Source: Mycolicibacterium brisbanense (GTDB lineage: Bacteria; Actinomycetota; Actinomycetes; Mycobacteriales; Mycobacteriaceae). Taken from it: a stretch of DNA of 64,000 nucleotides. The notes beneath the pieces are model-generated. The model saw only the letters and a list, made by a program, of their open reading frames with translations. It searched no databases and had not been told where the DNA came from. Positions 28,032 to 36,234 of this stretch are shown piece after piece (position 1 is the stretch's first letter; each line of letters opens with the position of its first letter). The DNA is taken from NCBI RefSeq assembly GCF_001570425.1, contig NZ_BCSX01000034.1, forward strand, positions 1 through 64,000, in the 5' to 3' direction. The position numbers and the translations under genes were made by a program.

Positions 28032-28474
28032 CGGACCGACGAGCCCGTGCGCGAGGAGGCGACAACATAGGCTTTACGACACCGGTGCATGTGCGCTGGT
28101 CGGATATCGACATGTACCAGCACATCAATCACGCCACCATGGTGACCATCCTCGAAGAGGCGCGGATCCCGTTCCTGCGTGAGCCATTCGGTGCCGAGAT
28201 CACCACGATCGGTCTGCTGATCGCCGAGGTCAACATCGTCTACAAGGGACAGCTGCGGTTGGTGGATTCGCCGCTGCAGGTCACGATGTGGTCCAAGCGG
28301 GTGCGGGCGGTGGACTTCACCGTGGGGTATGAGGTGCGGCCAGTGCACGCCGATCCCGACTGCAAGCCGTCGGTGATCGCCGAGACCCAACTGGCTGCTG
28401 TCCATATCGAAGAGCAACGGCTGCAACGTCTTTCGCCCCAGCAGCGGGCGTATTTGGAGCACTATCTGCGATGA
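28028..28474 (+). CDS. Hot-dog fold acyl-CoA thioesterase
   Basis: 148 aa from the GTG at 28028 (GTGA overlap with gdh). It is a 4HBT/YbgC-type single domain with the family core VRWSDIDMYQHINHATMVTILEEAR, where the Asp after W-S is the usual catalytic residue. IGLLIAEVNIVYKGQLRL follows on the next strand. The substrate is probably an acyl-CoA but cannot be specified. The equivalent M. tuberculosis gene is Rv2475c, in the same place after gdh. The stop overlaps the next gene by 4 bp (ATGA). Confidence 0.9.
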   Translation: MTDRRARARGGDNIGFTTPVHVRWSDIDMYQHINHATMVTILEEARIPFLREPFGAEITTIGLLIAEVNIVYKGQLRLVDSPLQVTMWSKRVRAVDFTVGYEVRPVHADPDCKPSVIAETQLAAVHIEEQRLQRLSPQQRAYLEHYLR

Positions 28475-29133
28475 CCGGTCCCGAACGCGGCCTGTGGATC
28501 GACGATGCGCACCAACGCGACGACCTCGCGACGTTTGTCGACCGGGCGCTGCGGCTCGACGACGCGGCAGTGGTGCGGTTGCGGGCCAGGGGCGGCGACG
28601 GTGAGCAGGTCGTGGCTTGGGTCGCAACGGGATTCGATGCGCTGGCCAGCCGGGTGTTCGCCGCCCGGCTGCGCCCCGGCGATCTGTCCGCAGGCGCCGA
28701 CGCGCTGCGCGCCGGGCTCTCGGTGTCGCACGGTGGCTACATCGACACCGGGATGCCGATGGATTCGGCCTGGCGTGGGGGACTGCCGCCGGAGACCGGG
28801 TTCGTCCACGTCGACGATGTTCCCGCGAAAGTGATGCTCGACCTGGCGGAGCAGGGGACGACGCTGGCCAAGGAACACGGTGGCGCGCACGGCCCGCCGA
28901 CGTCGCTGCTCGATCAGGACGTGGTGGTGGTCAGTTCCGAGGAGTTGTCCGTCGGTGTCCCGATGCGCTGCGTATTCGCTTTGACGGCAATGGGTTTCCT
29001 GCCGCCGTCGGGCGAGTCTCTCAGCGCCGGGGAGATCGTGCGGGTGCGCGCTCACGCCGCATGGCTGCGCATCGATGCCAGGTTCGGCTCGGTGTACCGC
29101 AGACGCGGCGCCCCCTCACTCGTGCTGGGCTAG
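28471..29133 (+). CDS. Conserved hypothetical protein (Rv2474c-like)
   Basis: 220 aa from the ATG at 28471, overlapping the thioesterase stop. It is cytosolic-looking, without signal or membrane helix. It has the segments RLDDAAVVRLRARGGDGEQV, GGYIDTGMPMDSAWRGGLPP and VHVDDVPAKVMLDLAEQ. I do not recognise a named family. It keeps the third position of the gdh-thioesterase-unknown unit seen in M. tuberculosis, which suggests a conserved functional link. A 61-bp palindrome follows 9 nt after the stop. Confidence 0.8.
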   Translation: MTGPERGLWIDDAHQRDDLATFVDRALRLDDAAVVRLRARGGDGEQVVAWVATGFDALASRVFAARLRPGDLSAGADALRAGLSVSHGGYIDTGMPMDSAWRGGLPPETGFVHVDDVPAKVMLDLAEQGTTLAKEHGGAHGPPTSLLDQDVVVVSSEELSVGVPMRCVFALTAMGFLPPSGESLSAGEIVRVRAHAAWLRIDARFGSVYRRRGAPSLVLG

Positions 29134-29142
29134 AGTCCCCCT

Positions 29143-29203
29143 CGCGAGCAGACGCCGCGGTACCGGAAGCGCCGCGTGTCGGGGACTTTCATGTCTGCTC
29201 GCG
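29143..29203. repeat. Palindromic intergenic element, copy A
   Basis: CGCGAGCAGAC (29143-29153) and its exact complement GTCTGCTCGCG (29193-29203) flank a 39-nt centre containing GCGCCGCGTGTCGGGGAC. The same arms and centre recur at 49456-49514 and, inverted, at 60521-60580. It sits between the convergent ends of the Rv2474c-like gene and aglA, so it may serve as a two-way terminator. Confidence 0.75.
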
Positions 29204-29222
29204 GGAGGAACTCGCCAAAGAC

Positions 29223-30761
29223 CTAGACCAGCCAGACGGCGGTGTCGGGGGGCACTGTGCCGTCGGCGAGCGGTCCACTGGCCAGCAACACCTCGCCGGC
29301 CGGCAGCGGCAGCGCAGCGGTGCCCGCATTGAGCACACACACCAGCCCACCGGGCCTGCGGAACGTCAGGTCGTCGAGCCAGTCGATGCTGTTGCCGCTG
29401 AATTCGCTTCGGCTGTCGCGCAATTGCAGCGCCCGCCGATAGAACGCCAGCGTGGAATCGGGGTCCTGCTCTTGATCGGCAACTGTGAGGGTGGCCCAGT
29501 CGGCCGGAATGGGTAGCCAGGTATGGGGATTGGTGGAGAAGCCGAACGGCGGTTCGGTGCCCCGCCACGGCATCGGCACGCGGCAGCCGTCACGCCCGCG
29601 TTCGGTGTGCCCGGAGCGTTCCCAGACGGGATCCTGCAACACCGCGTCGGGCAGTTCGACATTGGGCAGGCCGAGTTCCTCACCGTTGTAGATGAACACC
29701 GCACCCGGAAGGGCGAGCATCACCAGGGCCATGGCCCGAGCCCGGGCGAGCCCGCGGGCACCGCCGCCGTACCGGGTGACCTCGCGCTCGACGTCGTGGT
29801 TGGACAGCGTCCAGGTGGGGGTGGCACCGGCCAGAGCGGCCGCGGCCAGTGCGTTGTCGATCGCATCGCGGATCTCGGCGGCATCGTAATCTGCTTGCAC
29901 CAGGCGGAAATTGAAGCCGAGGTGCAGCTCGTCGGGCCGGAGGTACTTCGCGAACTGCTCGTTGCCGCGCACCCACACTTCCCCGACGGCCACCGCGTCG
30001 GGATAGTCGTCGAACACGGTCCGGATGAACCGGTGGATGTCGTGGACGCTCTCGTTGTCGAATCGCGGGTCGTCGTCACTGTTGCGCAGCACCGCGGTGT
30101 CGACGACCGACATGTCGGGTAGGCCCGGGGGTTTGGCCATGCCGTGGGCCACGTCGATACGGAATCCGTCGACGCCGCGGTCCAGCCAGAACCGCAGCGT
30201 TTTCTCCAGATCGTCGAACACCTCGGGGTTGTCCCAGTTCAGATCGGGCTGCGACGCGTCGAACAGGTGCAGGTACCACTGCCCGGGGGTGCCGTCGGGT
30301 TCGGTGACGCGGGTCCAGGCCGGGCCGCCGAAGATCGAGACCCAGTTGTTGGGCGGCACCGACCCGTCGGGGCCGCCGCCGTCACGGAAGATGTAGCGAT
30401 CCCGGCGGGCCGGATTGGTGAGCGCCTCGACGAACCATGGATGCGCGGAGCTGGTGTGGTTGGGCACCAGATCCATCGTGATCCGGATACCGCGTGCGTG
30501 GGCGGCGTCCAGCAGTCGGTCGAGAGCATCCAGGCCGCCGAAGAGAGGATCCACATCGCGTGGGTCGGCGACGTCGTAGCCGTGGTCGGCCATCGGCGAG
30601 ACCATCACCGGGTTGAGCCACAGCGCGTCGACGCCGAGGGAACTCAGGTAGTCCAAGCCGGCGGTCACGCCGTCGAGATCGCCGACCCCGTCACCGTCGC
30701 TGTCGCGAAACGAACGCGGATAGACCTGGTAGAACACCGCGTGCTCCCACCACGTCGCCAT
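29223..30761 (-). CDS. aglA: Alpha-glucosidase (GH13 family) AglA
   Basis: 512 aa from the ATG at 30761. It starts with WWEHAVFYQVYPRSFRDSDGDGVGDL, the hallmark of oligo-1,6-glucosidase/trehalose-type GH13 enzymes. The catalytic blocks are DLVPNHTS, GFRIDVAHG (nucleophile Asp near residue 203), GEVWV (acid/base Glu near 258) and LSNHDVER. It hydrolyses alpha-glucosides in the cytosol; no signal peptide is present. The start shares one base with the glbO stop (TGATG), so it is read after glbO in one operon. Rv2471 is the counterpart. Confidence 0.94.
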   Translation of the reverse strand: MATWWEHAVFYQVYPRSFRDSDGDGVGDLDGVTAGLDYLSSLGVDALWLNPVMVSPMADHGYDVADPRDVDPLFGGLDALDRLLDAAHARGIRITMDLVPNHTSSAHPWFVEALTNPARRDRYIFRDGGGPDGSVPPNNWVSIFGGPAWTRVTEPDGTPGQWYLHLFDASQPDLNWDNPEVFDDLEKTLRFWLDRGVDGFRIDVAHGMAKPPGLPDMSVVDTAVLRNSDDDPRFDNESVHDIHRFIRTVFDDYPDAVAVGEVWVRGNEQFAKYLRPDELHLGFNFRLVQADYDAAEIRDAIDNALAAAALAGATPTWTLSNHDVEREVTRYGGGARGLARARAMALVMLALPGAVFIYNGEELGLPNVELPDAVLQDPVWERSGHTERGRDGCRVPMPWRGTEPPFGFSTNPHTWLPIPADWATLTVADQEQDPDSTLAFYRRALQLRDSRSEFSGNSIDWLDDLTFRRPGGLVCVLNAGTAALPLPAGEVLLASGPLADGTVPPDTAVWLV

Positions 30762-31156
30762 CAGAACGCCGAGTTGACCATCGCGTCTGCGGCCATGTCG
30801 AGATAATCCAGCAACGCCTTGCGATGGGTGTCGTCCAGCGTCGCCGAGTCGATCGACGCCACGGCGGTGTGCATGCACCGCAGCCACGCGTCGCGTTCCA
30901 GCAGGCCGATGCGGAAGGGCGCGTGCCGCATCCGCAGCCTCGGGTGTCCGCGCAGGTCCGAGTAGGTCCTGGGCCCGCCCCAGTACTGCTCCAGGAACAT
31001 CCGCAGCCGCTCCTCGGCCCCGTCGATGTCGTCCTCGGGGTACAGCGGCAGCAGGATTTCGTCCTCACGAACCAGCTGGTAGAACCGCGACACGATGGCT
31101 TGGAACGTGTCGTGGCCGCCGACCTCGTCGTAGAAGCTTTGTTGAGCCTGCGTCAC
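30761..31156 (-). CDS. glbO: Truncated haemoglobin GlbO
   Basis: 131 aa from a GTG at 31156; ATGs at 31165 and 31183 are alternatives, but the family N-terminus (SFYDEVGGHDTFQAIVSRFY) fits the shorter forms. It is a group II truncated haemoglobin, with EERLRMFLEQYWGGPRTYSDLRGHPRLRMRHAPF carrying the distal-side Tyr/Trp and the proximal histidine (LRMRHAPF). It binds haem and O2 and is membrane-associated in M. tuberculosis, where it supports respiration or redox defence. It is directly coupled to aglA by a one-base stop/start overlap. Confidence 0.95.
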   Translation of the reverse strand: MTQAQQSFYDEVGGHDTFQAIVSRFYQLVREDEILLPLYPEDDIDGAEERLRMFLEQYWGGPRTYSDLRGHPRLRMRHAPFRIGLLERDAWLRCMHTAVASIDSATLDDTHRKALLDYLDMAADAMVNSAF

Positions 31157-31295
31157 GCACCCCATTGTGCCGATCGTTGCCAATTGGCGCTCAGGGCGGT
31201 CTCGTCACCTGGTGTTCATGGGACTGACCAGCTGACACCCAAAGAATTTTCGTGCGATCGGCCTGGATCCGTGGTGGACTGTGCGCGGAGGCTCT

Positions 31296-31940
31296 ATGGC
31301 GCACAGCAAAAAAGGCCACTCACGACGGACCGGTCACATATCCGGCCCTTCGGGGCCTCACGCGCCAAATCGGCCGCTGCACAGCGTCGAGACACTGGCT
31401 CCGGCCAGTCCCGACGCCTCGGTGTGGGGCCGTCGCCGGGTACTGCTGCTCAACTCGACCTACGAACCGCTGACGGCGCTGCCGCTGCGCCGGGCGGTGA
31501 TCATGCTGATGTGCGGCAAGGCCGACGTCGTGCACGACGACCCGGCCGGGCCGGTGATCCATTCCGCGACCCGCACCATCGTCGTACCGTCGGTGATCCG
31601 GCTGCGCACGTTCGTGCGGGTGCCGTACCGGGCCCGCATCCCGATGACCCGCGCAGCGCTGATGCACCGCGACCGCTTCCGCTGCGCTTACTGCGGGGCC
31701 CGGGCCGACACCGTCGACCACGTGGTGCCGCGCAGCCGTGGCGGCGAGCACTCGTGGGAGAACTGTGTGGCCGCCTGCGCGGCGTGCAATCACCGCAAGG
31801 CCGACAAGCTGCTGGCGGAGCTCGGCTGGTCGCTGCGCACAGTCCCGATGCCGCCGAAAGGCCAGCACTGGCGGCTGTTGTCGACCATCAAGGAACTCGA
31901 TCCCGCCTGGGTTCGCTACCTGGGTGAGGGCGCGGCGTAG
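31296..31940 (+). CDS. HNH endonuclease family protein
   Basis: 214 aa from the ATG at 31296, 4 nt after GGAGG; a GTG at 31281 is an alternative. The N-terminal half has the domain usual in these actinobacterial proteins (VLLLNSTYEPLTALPLRRAVIML). The C-terminal half has the HNH core: RCAYCGARADTVDHVVPRSRGG, then NCVAACAACNHRK, with two CxxC zinc pairs and the D-H-V-V-P-R-S-R-G-G active-site strand. Proteins of this type are found in all mycobacteria (Rv2469c) and stand outside restriction loci, so the target and role are unclear. Divergent from glbO. Confidence 0.9.
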   Translation: MAHSKKGHSRRTGHISGPSGPHAPNRPLHSVETLAPASPDASVWGRRRVLLLNSTYEPLTALPLRRAVIMLMCGKADVVHDDPAGPVIHSATRTIVVPSVIRLRTFVRVPYRARIPMTRAALMHRDRFRCAYCGARADTVDHVVPRSRGGEHSWENCVAACAACNHRKADKLLAELGWSLRTVPMPPKGQHWRLLSTIKELDPAWVRYLGEGAA

Positions 31941-31992
31941 CGGAGTGTTCACTGTTGACGCGTCCGGCCGGTGCGGCTGATACGGTTTGGCC

Positions 31993-32226
31993 GTGAGCAC
32001 AGCACTTACCCATTCCCTCCTCGGAGGGGTTCCGCTGTTGTTGTTCGTGATCCTGGCGCTGATCTTCCTGACCCGCAGGGGACCGCACCCGGCCACCTAC
32101 AAGATGTCGGACTCGTGGACCCACGAGCCGATCCTGTGGGCAGCTGCCGAGCCTGCCGACCATGGGCACGGCGGCCACGATTCGCATGGAGTGACCATTG
32201 GAGGGGGCGCAAGTGGCAAGTGGTGA
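31993..32226 (+). CDS. Small membrane protein with His-rich tail
   Basis: 77 aa from the GTG at 31993. Residues about 9-28 form one hydrophobic helix (LLGGVPLLLFVILALIFL), followed by a short conserved-looking segment (PATYKMSDSWTHEPILW) and a tail with five histidines (DHGHGGHDSHGVTIGG) that could bind metal. I do not recognise the family. It overlaps the next gene by 14 bp, so the two are likely co-translated. The TYKMSDSWTHEPILW segment resembles a membrane-proximal motif, but no function follows from it. Confidence 0.65.
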   Translation: MSTALTHSLLGGVPLLLFVILALIFLTRRGPHPATYKMSDSWTHEPILWAAAEPADHGHGGHDSHGVTIGGGASGKW

Positions 32227-32686
32227 GGTGGCGACTGTCGCGCCCGGTGAAATCGACCTGCCCTACGGCTACGCCATCACGTCCAGTGGACGGATCTCCG
32301 GCGTCACCGAACCCGGCGAGCTGTCGGTGCACTATCCCTTCCCGACGATGGACCTCGTGGTCCTCGACGACGCGCTGAAGTACGGCTCGCGCGCCGCCAA
32401 GGCCCGGTTCGCGGTCTACATCGGCGGGCTCGGTGCTGACACCGCCGCCACGGCCCGCGAGATCCTGGCCAAGGTGCCGACCCCGAACAACGCAGTGCTG
32501 TTGGCGGTGTCGCCTGACCAGCACGCGATCGAGGTCGTCTACGGCGCCGACGTGAAGGGCCGCGGCATCGAAGAGGCCGCACCGCTGGGTGTCTCCGCGG
32601 CTGCCGCCTCCTTCAAGGAAGGCAACCTGATCGACGGGCTGATCAGCGCAGTGCGGGTGCTGTCCGCCGGCGTCTCTCCCGCCTGA
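32213..32686 (+). CDS. DUF5130 domain protein (Rv2468c-like)
   Basis: 157 aa from the GTG at 32213, chosen because GGAGGGGG lies 5 nt upstream. The body (EIDLPYGYAITSSGRISGVTEPGELSVHYPF, KARFAVYIGGLGADTAATAREILAKVP, AIEVVYGADVKGRG) matches a mycobacterial protein resembling the TPM-phosphatase/DUF5130 fold. No signal or membrane helix is seen. It follows, and overlaps, the small membrane protein; a membrane-anchor plus soluble-partner pair is a reasonable inference. Confidence 0.8.
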   Translation: MASGEVATVAPGEIDLPYGYAITSSGRISGVTEPGELSVHYPFPTMDLVVLDDALKYGSRAAKARFAVYIGGLGADTAATAREILAKVPTPNNAVLLAVSPDQHAIEVVYGADVKGRGIEEAAPLGVSAAAASFKEGNLIDGLISAVRVLSAGVSPA

Positions 32687-32722
32687 CAGACCTCACCTCT
32701 GCACTGCTAGACCTCTGCACCG

Positions 32723-32781
32723 CGAGCGTGCGCGTCTGTTGCTCGACACGCCGTTGACATGCAGCATTACGCGCACGCTCG
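32723..32781. repeat. Palindromic element D1
   Basis: CGAGCGTGCGCG (32723-32734) and CGCGCACGCTCG (32770-32781) are exact complements around a 35-nt loop that contains CTCGACACGCCG. Its arm GCGAGCGTGCGC reappears in D2 about 130 bp on. It lies after the DUF5130 gene in a convergent gap. Confidence 0.7.
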
Positions 32782-32788
32782 TGCATAG

Positions 32789-32824
32789 ATCCCGGTATCG
32801 AGACCACGGTTTCGACACCGGGAT
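32789..32824. terminator. Hairpin with short T-run between D1 and D2
   Basis: ATCCCGGTATCGA (32789-32801) pairs with TCGACACCGGGAT (32812-32824) with one mismatch and a 10-nt loop, followed by TTTC on the plus strand. It is a good terminator for the rightward DUF5130 unit. Confidence 0.65.
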
Positions 32825-32858
32825 TTCTGCTTTCCTGAAAGGTGTACGGCGCCCCACA

Positions 32859-32927
32859 CACCGCGAGCGTGCGCAGACTGCCGGCCAGTGACGGTGTGTC
32901 GGCCGGCAGACGCGCACGCTCGCGGTG
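32859..32927. repeat. Palindromic element D2, very long stem
   Basis: The outer arm CACCGCGAGCGTGCGC (32859-32874) pairs exactly with 32912-32927. An inner arm CTGCCGGCC (32878-32886) pairs exactly with 32901-32909, leaving a 14-nt loop that contains GGTGTGTCGG. That makes 25 base pairs with one small internal loop, 34 nt past the pepN stop. Confidence 0.75.
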
Positions 32928-32960
32928 CAAGGGAGGTGCAAGGAAGGTGCAGGGGACCAA

Positions 32961-35546
32961 CTAGCTCACATCGAAGGCGCGGGCACGCAGTGAGCGCTCC
33001 ACGCCGGCACGGCCTTCCAGCACCAGGCGGCGCAGCGCAGGTGGCACCTCTGGGTCCGACAGGAACGTGTCCGCCGCATCCAGCCCGTTCTGGCTGATGT
33101 CCCATGACGGGTACAGGCCGATGACGACGGTCTGGGCGACCTCGCTCGACCGGCGCTCCCACACACCCGAGATCGCCGCGAAGTAGCGCGTGGTGAACGG
33201 CGTGAGCAGCTCCTCCTGACCGGGCTGCACGAAACCGCCGACGATCGCGCGGGTGGTGATGTTGGCCAGGGAGTCGTCCTCGATGACCTCTTCCCACGCG
33301 GCCGCCTTCACGACGTCCTGCGGCCGGGCAGCCGACGCGGCAGCGGCGTGGCGCTTGCCTGCGGCGGTCGGGTCGTTCTGGGCCTCGGCGTCGATGAACG
33401 GCGTCTCGGGACCGTCGGCGTCGAGGTGGCCGGAGCGGGCCAGCGCGGTGACGATCCGCCAGCGCAGATCGGTGTCGATGACCAGACCGGCCATGTTCAC
33501 CGCGGCCGGCTCGTTGTCGAGCAGCGTCGAGAGGACCGCGACGTGGTTGGGGGCCAGCACCGACGAGCACAGCGCGTTGACGAAGGCCAGTTGGTGATCA
33601 GAGCCCGGGGCAGAATCCCGCGCCAGATCGAGAAGCGCATCGCCGAATGCCGGCCAGCCGATCTCGTGGGCCCACGTGGGATCGGCGTAGGAACTGAGTG
33701 CGGTCTGGGCCTGCAGCAGCAGCCGCTGGGCCACGCCCACTTCGGATTCGGCGTGCAGCCCGCTCATCACCAGGGCCACGAAGTCGCGGGCCCGCAGCTC
33801 GGCCTCGCGGGTCATCTCCCACGCTGCCGACCAGGCCAGCGTGCGGGGCAGCGAGTCGGCGATGTCGGCGATGCGGGAAAGCACGGTCCGCAGTGACACC
33901 GGGTCCAGCCGCAGCGAGCAGTAGGTCAGATCGTCGTCGTTGACGAGGATCAGCTGGCCACGCGAAATCCCGATCAGCTCCGGCACTTCGGTGACCGGCC
34001 CGTCGATGTCGAGCTCCACGCGATGCACGCGGGTCAGCCTGCCCGAGCCGCTGTCGTCGTAGATGCCGATGGCCAGCCGGTGCACCCGGGTTTCGCCGGC
34101 GCCGGGGGCCGCGCCGGACTGGGTGACGGCGAAGCGGGTGAACGCCCCCGACTCGTCGACATCGAAATCGGCGCGCAGCGTGTTCAGACCCGTCGTCCGC
34201 AGCCACTGCCGGCCCCAGCCGGACAGGTCACGCCCCGACGACTTCTCCAGCGCGCCCAGCAGGTCGGCGAAGGTGGCATTCGAGAATGCGTGATCGCGGA
34301 AGTAGTCGCGCAGACCGGCCAGGAACTGTTCGAGCCCGACGTAGGCGACCAGCTGCTTGAGCACCGAAGCGCCCTTGGCGTAGGTGATGCCGTCGAAGTT
34401 GACCTCGACGGCGGCCAGATCGGGGATGTCGGCCGCGACGGGATGGGTCGACGGCAGTTGGTCCTGCCGGTAGGCCCACGACTTCTCGACGTTGGCGAAC
34501 GTGGTCCACGCCGCGGTGTACTCGGTGGCCTCGGCCTGGCACAGCACCGATGCGAACGTCGCGAAGGATTCGTTGAGCCACAGGTCATCCCACCACTGCA
34601 TGGTGACCAGGTCGCCGAACCACATGTGGGCCATCTCGTGCAGGACGGTCTCCGCGCGGCGTTCGTACGAATACCGGGTGACCTTGGAGCGGAAGACGTA
34701 GTCCTCCAGGAACGTCACCGCGCCGGCGTTCTCCATTGCGCCCGCGTTGAATTCGGGCACGAACAGCTGGTCGTACTTGCCGAACACGTACGGCGTGCCG
34801 AAGTTCTTGTGGTAGAAGCCGAATCCCTGCTTGGTCTCGGTGAACAGCCGCTCGGCATCCATGAACTGGGAGAGCGACTTGCGGCAGTACAGCCCGAGCG
34901 GGATCGTGCCGTGGTCGTCTGAGTACTCGTCACGCCACACCGCGTACGGTCCGGCGATGAGCGCGGCGAGGTAGGTGCTCATCTTCGGTGTGGTGGCGAA
35001 GACGTGAACGGTTGCGCTGCCGGATGTTTCAGCGGAAACCGGTGCTCCGTTGGAGATCACCTCCCAGTGCGACGGCGCAGTGACCTGGATGTCGAAAGTC
35101 GCCTTGAGATCCGGCTGGTCGAAGCAGGCGAACATCCGCTTGGCGTCGGCGGTTTCGAACTGCGAGTACAGGTACACCTCGTTGTCGACCGGGTCGACGA
35201 AGCGGTGCAGTCCTTCACCGGTGTTGGAGTACAGGCAGTCTGCGTCGACGACGAGCACGTTGTGTGCCGCCAGGCCCGGCAGGGCGATGCCGGTGGATTC
35301 GTCGTAAGCGGACGTGTCGAGCGGGACGCCGTTGAGCGTCGCGCTGCGGATCGCCTCGGCAGCGATGTCGATGTAGGTATCAGCGCCGGCAAGCGCATCG
35401 AACTCCACCGTCGTGGTGGACCGGAAGGTGCGGTCGCCGGGCTGGCCCTCACCGTCGGTGAGGTCGAGCTCGATGCGGTAGTTGCCGACGGTGACCAGGG
35501 CGGCGCGCTCGACGGCCTGGTCGCGGGTGAGATTCGGAAGAGCCAC
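32961..35546 (-). CDS. pepN: Aminopeptidase N PepN
   Basis: 861 aa, full length for the M1 family. The exopeptidase motif GAMEN is near residue 265 and the zinc site is H303-E-M-A-H307 with E326 in WLNESF. The C-terminal half is the helical ERAP1-like domain. It removes N-terminal amino acids from peptides in the cytosol, downstream of proteases such as Clp. The start MALPNLTRDQAVERA fits mycobacterial PepN (Rv2467). It converges with the DUF5130 gene across three hairpins. Confidence 0.96.
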   Translation of the reverse strand: MALPNLTRDQAVERAALVTVGNYRIELDLTDGEGQPGDRTFRSTTTVEFDALAGADTYIDIAAEAIRSATLNGVPLDTSAYDESTGIALPGLAAHNVLVVDADCLYSNTGEGLHRFVDPVDNEVYLYSQFETADAKRMFACFDQPDLKATFDIQVTAPSHWEVISNGAPVSAETSGSATVHVFATTPKMSTYLAALIAGPYAVWRDEYSDDHGTIPLGLYCRKSLSQFMDAERLFTETKQGFGFYHKNFGTPYVFGKYDQLFVPEFNAGAMENAGAVTFLEDYVFRSKVTRYSYERRAETVLHEMAHMWFGDLVTMQWWDDLWLNESFATFASVLCQAEATEYTAAWTTFANVEKSWAYRQDQLPSTHPVAADIPDLAAVEVNFDGITYAKGASVLKQLVAYVGLEQFLAGLRDYFRDHAFSNATFADLLGALEKSSGRDLSGWGRQWLRTTGLNTLRADFDVDESGAFTRFAVTQSGAAPGAGETRVHRLAIGIYDDSGSGRLTRVHRVELDIDGPVTEVPELIGISRGQLILVNDDDLTYCSLRLDPVSLRTVLSRIADIADSLPRTLAWSAAWEMTREAELRARDFVALVMSGLHAESEVGVAQRLLLQAQTALSSYADPTWAHEIGWPAFGDALLDLARDSAPGSDHQLAFVNALCSSVLAPNHVAVLSTLLDNEPAAVNMAGLVIDTDLRWRIVTALARSGHLDADGPETPFIDAEAQNDPTAAGKRHAAAASAARPQDVVKAAAWEEVIEDDSLANITTRAIVGGFVQPGQEELLTPFTTRYFAAISGVWERRSSEVAQTVVIGLYPSWDISQNGLDAADTFLSDPEVPPALRRLVLEGRAGVERSLRARAFDVS

Positions 35547-35584
35547 GCGTCCAACCTATCGGCTGGCCGCGCAGCAGTCCCGGG

Positions 35585-35977
35585 CTACTGCCCGAAGCCG
35601 GGGAAGCCGGCGATCCCGCTCAGTGCGTTCAGCCCGCCCAGGTTGTTCAGGATGGACCCGTCGGTGATCGACGACATCATCTGCGGGCAGTACATCTGGA
35701 TCGCGATACCGGTGAAGAACGACGCCATCTCGGGGGACATGCCGTTGTTACCCCGCATCTGGGAGGCCACCGACGCGAAGTTCTTGCCGGGTTCGACGAG
35801 CATCGGGCACACCTGCTGCCCCAGCTGCACGGTCGAGCCCGGATCGGTGTAGCCGATGCCGGCGTTGGACAGGGCGTTCAGGAACGAGTCGTTGGTGTCT
35901 GCTTGGGCGGGCACTGCCAGCGCAAGGCCGGCGGCGGCGACGACGCCCATGGTCGTCAGGAAGGCACGTGCGGCCAT
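35585..35977 (-). CDS. Secreted DUF732 family protein
   Basis: 130 aa. Signal peptide 1-27 (FLTTMGVVAAAGLALAVPAQA), then the DUF732 core (DSFLNALSNAGIGYTDPGSTVQLGQQVCPML ... GIAIQMYCPQMM) with two cysteines that should form a disulfide. DUF732 proteins are small exported proteins confined mostly to mycobacteria and relatives; their role is unknown. A Gly/Phe-rich C-terminus (NNLGGLNALSGIAGFPGFGQ) follows the domain. The ATG at 35977 has GAGGAGC upstream. It is divergent from the DsbA-like gene. Confidence 0.9.
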   Translation of the reverse strand: MAARAFLTTMGVVAAAGLALAVPAQADTNDSFLNALSNAGIGYTDPGSTVQLGQQVCPMLVEPGKNFASVASQMRGNNGMSPEMASFFTGIAIQMYCPQMMSSITDGSILNNLGGLNALSGIAGFPGFGQ

Positions 35978-36234
35978 AATTCAGCTCCTCAGCTGTCACG
36001 TAGGACACTTGCAGCGCCCCACTCACTTGGGAAACAGTGGTTCACCAGGGTCACAGGAACAACACGGTTCGATAAAAATCTGCACACTATGCGTTTCCTG
36101 TGCCACTTCCGTGACGTCGACATGCTTATCGGAACACGCGATGAGATGGTTACCACCGACTCGGGGAACACTCTATGCGGCTCCGCAGTTGTGCTGGACG
36201 GAGCTGTGGCCCGGACCATCGAGAGGACGCATTG

